DNA of 64,000 nt. It comes from Zoroaster sp. YZ-2022 (lineage: Eukaryota; Echinodermata; Asteroidea; Forcipulatida; Zoroasteridae). The DNA is taken from the NCBI GenBank assembly GCA_029582265.1, contig CM055816.1, forward strand, positions 2,012,992 to 2,076,991, written 5' to 3'. Positions 59,293 to 64,000 of this stretch are shown here, piece by piece. The notes under the pieces are model-generated. The model was not told the DNA's origin. It did no database searches and saw only the letters and a program-made list of their open reading frames with translations. Position 1 is the first letter of the stretch; the number at the start of each line of letters is the position of its first letter. Made by a program: the position numbers and the translations under genes.

Positions 59293-61450
59293 TTAACTGC
59301 TTCTAGCAGCAGGAGGCAATGTTCGATAATTTACCGTGGATGACGGGGGGCGATGGTCATTTCTTGGAGTTGGTTGGAGGGAATCATCCAGAACTCGTAC
59401 TGATGGTCTGGGGATCGCATTTGATGTGTCCAGGGATATATGGACGGCTGGGTCCACTGCTATGACGTTTCTTTCAAAAGTTTTGGCGCCATGTCCTTGC
59501 ATTATTGTGGCACATCGTCGCTTTGAAGTATCGTTTTAAACGATCATGATGTGAAACTTTGGTTCCCTCTCTGTTTATAACGGAGTACAATTGCGTAAAA
59601 TCGCTCATCGGTAGTTCGTTCAATGATGCAAGGTCCTATCCATTTGGCAACCTTTTCGGTTTTGGGGAAAGACCCGTTGTCTTGGTGCTGTCCATAAAAT
59701 ACTTTTGTAGCACCAACTGCGTGGTTACATGGGAAATTCTTGTGTCGTGGTCTCTTTTCTGTCGTTGACCTGGCTTGACCAAGGTGTTCACGGACTATAT
59801 GATGGACCTTGGGTCATCCCTCTATCAAAGGTGCAATGACGTACTCACACTCCATTTGGGGGATATGGACTGCTATCTTGGGGTGGGCCACCAAACATTA
59901 AGTCGATGTATGCGCGGTGAGTCTCGACCAAGCCATAAAAGCATATTCCTGGGGAGGTAACCAGTGGAGATGACCTGCTCTCGTGCTGGCAACTTCTATA
60001 TGCTGACAGTGTTAGAAGAGGGAGATGGATGTCCCAGTTTCTTTGGTTATCATCAGCGTAAGCTGAAATCATGTTCCCCATGCGACTTGGTTAAATTTTT
60101 CAGCTTGGCCATGTTGGCCCGATGGATGATAGGGCGATATTTAGTGTTTTGTTTATCTCCTAACAGCTTACAAACGGAACGTGGAACAAATTAGATTCAT
60201 AGTTTCTGCCTTGGTCTGAATGTAGATCAAGGGGACACCAAATCGTGAGAATAATTCCATGAACTTATTTTGACGGAGCAACTGTCTCTGCTGTCTGGTC
60301 CGGGATTGGCATGAGCTTCCATCCATTTCAAAGACACTGGTCATAACGAGCAAGATGTCATCGATTACCCTGCTCACCTAATTGATGAGGGGCCAAGGAT
60401 GTCGATTTCCAGTCCTCCAGCGGTGCGCCAACTCCTAAAGTCTTGAAGGGGGCTCGTGGTGTTTGTGTGGTAGCCGCTTTCGGGCACCCACACTTTACTG
60501 ATACCTTATCCAATTCGGACTAGTTGCTTTCAGCCGGTACTGTTAAAGAATGCGTTTTTAATGCTTGTGAACAGTTTTCTTTACACCGAGGTGGGCGGAT
60601 GTCACAACGTCATGCGTTGCTCGCAAAGATGGTGTCTTGCAAAAAGCCTCTTTTGGTACCTACAACTGCAAGTATGATTGAGTTTTGGCCGTAGTTACCC
60701 ATCTCTTGTAGAGGACACCGTTTCAGGACGATAAGTTGTTGCCATAACAACCCGAGGATTTTTCCGGATTGCTGGACTTTTTTGACTGCTTGTGGCCCAA
60801 GTCTCTTCCTGGCCGCTGGAGGATTTATCTAACCAATCAGCAATATTACGCCAATATCTGGGATCAGTTCTCTGCATTTTGGCGATTTCGTCAGAAGGAG
60901 TAACCGTTCACCCAAGGTGTGTCTTGTTGCTGACCAACATTTGAACCGCTTTACATCGTCGTGCCATGGAGATTACGCAGCCATGTGGGTGAACAAGAAG
61001 TCACTATCATTGGATTTTACAGTCTTTGGATGAGTGGGATAGTTCTGTGAGATTGCGGCCGGTACTAAAAACCGGCTAAGGCGCCCTTGTCCGGGGCACA
61101 GGGCGTGTTGAGTTCATGTCACTTCGCTCTGGTTCCTCCTATTTATCACCGTTAACATTGCCTGGTTTCGAGGAGGTTTCTGCGGACTTTGACATCATCT
61201 TGTTGCAATATCCTGGCGAGGCGTTGGACAATGCAGCTTGTCCGGGGAGTTTCTCCAGCTGTGTTTGCAAAACAGCCGACGGAGTCGATACCCATGTCGT
61301 TGATAACTGTGCCGCACAGACGCCAAATACAGTTGCCGGTTTTAAATAACACCAAAGAGGAGTGTTACCACTGTTGCCATCAGTATGCTGGGGAACTGTC
61401 GCGAAGGGGATAGGCTGAACTTTTCCCAGTCCTTCAGATAAAGTTCATGG
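59293..61450 (-). pseudogene. Ty3/gypsy integrase region
   Basis: Minus-strand order. A segment before the integrase resembles the 'DP.IG..L.W.D' linker (60850). The zinc-finger remnant HDVVTSAHLGVKKT is at about 60600. The core carries GGLEIDILGP (first catalytic Asp) at about 60405, KWMEAHA at 60310, FFSRFGVPL at 60250, and NWDIHLPLLT with YRSCQHES at 59990. The C-terminal part has KVAKWIGPCIIERTTDERFY at 59640, the usual 'KW.GPY.I' motif. Integrase inserts the cDNA copy into the host genome. The frame changes many times, so no intact protein can be made from the sequence as given. Confidence 0.85.
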
Positions 61451-61517
61451 GACCCTGGGACGTAATAACAAGTCGAAACATCCTGCAAGTCTTCATTGCA
61501 TGAAGATTTGACAATAC

Positions 61518-63060
61518 TCAGGAGTGTTCTGAGGGGAAGTTCTTCCTTGTCTGCAGAGTATATAGATACGTCTGGTCGATGGGGGATTGCGTCGTCGAGC
61601 TTTTGTTGAAATCGGACCACAGTTCCACTCTTAGTGACACCTTGTCGCAACCACCACAAGGTAGTTCAGTGAGGATGGTTCTACTGTCGTAACACGGGCA
61701 CTCATCGGGATCACACGGCACCCTAGAGAGGGCATCTGCATTACCATGTTTCTTTCTACGGTGTTCAATCTTAAAGATCAAACTGGGTTGCAATCTCTAG
61801 CCATCGAGCCATTTGATCAACTGGATCTTCAGATATCATTATCCATCTCAAAAGCACACTGTAGCCAGTCTGTGCGAATCAGGAACCGCTGCCAGAAGCA
61901 AGTGGTGCTTTAAAATACTGTACAAACATGTAACAATAGCCAGGTAGTTCACATCTCGTCGTACAATATCGCCGTTAATTTAGTCATCGACCATTTAACG
62001 CATACGCTATCGGTCGCTCTTCTTCCTTTCTGTGATTCGTTCGCGCCACTGAATTTGTGACAGGGAATTGGCGCTTGACCACCGATACATCAGATGCATC
62101 GGTATCGATAATGAAAAAGTCCGTCGTTATCCGGGGTACGACATAAGTTCATCACCTGTCAGTGCTGACTTTCAATGTTTCGAGCAGCAGTTTGACAGTC
62201 AGGGGTCCCGCCGTATCTGTCCGGCCTCTAACTGGACGATTTGAGGGACTGTGCCTCGTCGAGAACTTCACTTCTCGTCGACGATAAGTAAGAACAGGAA
62301 TCAAAAGAAACGGAAGCGTACCATCGGTGATATTCTTGCGAATTGTCGTCGGCCAGTCTTGAACTTCGCAGCAACCTTGCTTTGGGATCTGGTTTAACCT
62401 GCATCCTGGGTTTATGATTGGCGACCCAGAAAAGAACTTCATCTGGAAGCTCAAACTTAAACTGGTTTTAGTTTCAACCGGCGTTTCCGAACCGTTTCAA
62501 AACTTCTTGGAGACGCTGTATATTGCGCTCTTGAAATGTTGAGGGATATGATGACTGTCATCAGGAGAAATATATCAACAAAGGGTTTTCACTGGCAACC
62601 GCTTCCGGCTAGGATTCCGGCCTGCAGCACTCGAACGATGCTCGGCGCGTTACAAGTCAAATGGCATATTGATGTATTCATTATGAGCCACTACAGGTCA
62701 CGAACGCGGTTTTTAGGACGGTGGCCTGCATGTTAATCTGCCGGTAGCTTACGATTGCCAGATCAAGATTGCTGAAAATCTTGGCTCCACTGAGGCAATC
62801 TGGACGATCATCAATCCGTGGTAACGGGTATGCGTCTGGCGCGTTACGTTGGCCTTTCGGTGGCGGTCGACACATGGGCGATATCGAACCGTCTTTCTTT
62901 CCTTTAAAACGCGCATTGAGTGAAGCCCAGGGGATGTTGATTCTTGTATCACCCTGCCTTCGGTTGGCTTTCCAGTGTTTTCTCTTCCTCGCCCTGAAAT
63001 GCTTTGGGGGCGTCTGGGCAACTGACGTATGGGGCGAGCGTCACCAGTGTCCAATAGCGT
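61518..63060 (-). pseudogene. Ty3/gypsy reverse transcriptase and RNase H
   Basis: On the minus strand: RINIPWASLNARF-like start (62930), KDGSI, DAYPLPRIDD at 62845, LSGAKIFSNLDLA (motif A, with the catalytic Asp) at 62780, KTAFVT at 62705. Then a VLFWVANHKPRMQVKPDP stretch (62420), equivalent to 'FLGH.VS..G...DP', and DWPTTIRKN. The RNase H end is FKIEHRRKKHGNADALSR at 61760, followed by a CPCYD cysteine motif. Together they copy element RNA into DNA. The YLDD box (62600-62700) is not readable, and frames shift every 100-200 bases. Confidence 0.88.
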
Positions 63061-64000
63061 GCTCCGCCTTGCTGTTCATTAGAGTCCTCATGGACTTTGA
63101 AAGGTGTTCACATACCTTGTCAAAGTTCCGCCAATGATTTCAGTATTGAGAGAGAGATTTTTACAACTCCTCTCCCATAGGGAGTTTTCGAGGTTCTCAG
63201 GACCATTTTTCGGGGGAGCATCCCGGGGTTTGGGGCGTTGGGTTGGAAAGCTGAGTTGAGTTTTGCGCATTTTCTGCATACGCGCATCGCTCATTAAGGA
63301 TGATCTGTTTCGCGTTTCTCTTGTTCGTCCTATGAGGTTCAACTGTGTCAATCTCATTACGGGTGTCCAATATTTGTACCTGCCAGGAGTTCAATGTTCT
63401 TTCTGGTGATGTGTTCGCTGGTCCCGGACAGGCATACGATATCTTGCCGCCTGGGGTCAACGCGAGGGAAGAACTGCACCGACTTCGGTGATATTTTGAT
63501 CCAATGTTCTATTAACTGCTGCTTCATCTACACAGCAAAGTTCTGAGCTGAAGGTTTATGAGTATCAGCTACGCCTTCACGCAATCGTACTGCACCGGCT
63601 GGTACGGTGGTGTGGCTGCTTTCAAGCCGTGTCATTACATGGGGTGAACCCGCCAGCCATCCCGCAGAACCCAAAGTGCCAGCAATACATTATGCCGCGC
63701 CGTGCCCCACTCAAGTATGCAGTCGAAAAGAAATACAAGAGGTCATAGCCAAAGTTCCTTCACGGCATCGCTTAATGGAGACAACCAACGCGTCCCACTG
63801 AATTGTTCCTTCCAATACCTAGCAATATCCATAATTGGCAACCTGTCGACTGTGGTTCATTAAGTTCGCAGTTTCACAGACAGTTTACCACGGTCATGTG
63901 GGGACTTAAGTTGAGGAGCGTTTTTCGGCGGGTATCATGCTGAAAAGCGCACGAAACAATGGTCACTGCCGCCCCTGTAATCTACTAAAAGTTCGGTATT
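63061..64000 (-). pseudogene. Ty3/gypsy protease and linker, cut by the window end
   Basis: The minus strand at 63995-63800 reads TELLVDYRGG and a frame with IPPKNAPQLKSPHDRG; LLVD-x-G is where retropepsins carry LLVDTGA. The active-site T-G-A is altered, either by a real mutation or by a base error. The linker at 63090-63460 has no domain that I recognise. The gag region and the 5' LTR would lie beyond 64000. Confidence 0.6.

Overview
The window looks like animal nuclear DNA, A+T-rich, with spliced-exon signals, a 500-base assembly gap (16671-17170), microsatellites and dense transposable elements. The mix of tRNA-derived SINEs, an L2/CR1-type LINE, Penelope-like elements, a Ty3/gypsy element, MITEs and satellites suggests a marine invertebrate, probably a deuterostome such as an echinoderm or hemichordate. 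That assignment is inference. No bacterial-style genes, operons, rRNA or CRISPR arrays are visible. Almost every long open frame is either a transposon protein fragment or a translated tandem repeat.

Layout. 0.5-1.5 kb: Penelope-like fragment. 2.6-4.7 kb: LINE fragment on the minus strand, split by a SINE whose GAT tail has grown into a 1.1 kb array that also amplified the insertion-site sequence. 5.5-10.6 kb: two copies of one interspersed repeat, a 2.1 kb long inverted repeat, and a 22-bp minisatellite. 10.6-12.8 kb: a SINE split by a 1.95 kb unit bounded by two 482-bp TIR elements. 13.8 kb: a plausible host first exon encoding a signal peptide. 14-16.3 kb: MITEs. 17.2-18.3 kb: dimeric SINE and a deleted Tc1-like transposon. 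22.4-32.0 kb: four consecutive tandem arrays (about 110, 68, 65 and 27 bp units), one broken by a Penelope-like insertion. 32.6-35.8 kb: nearly full-length but decayed L2/CR1-type LINE. 36.8-37.7 kb: palindrome-rich repeat. 40.8-42.2 kb: TIR element carrying a dimeric SINE. 42.5-56.5 kb: the least repetitive part, with several candidate exons on both strands and an unrecognised three-copy family that looks protein-coding. 57.3-64 kb: Ty3/gypsy retrotransposon on the minus strand, running off the window end.

The elements show a clear order of events: SINE into LINE, TIR pair into SINE, Penelope element into satellite. Two satellites can be traced to the transposon piece they came from. Host gene content is limited to isolated exons that need transcript support. 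Protein motifs are well preserved but reading frames break often, so either the elements are old or the assembly retains indel errors.
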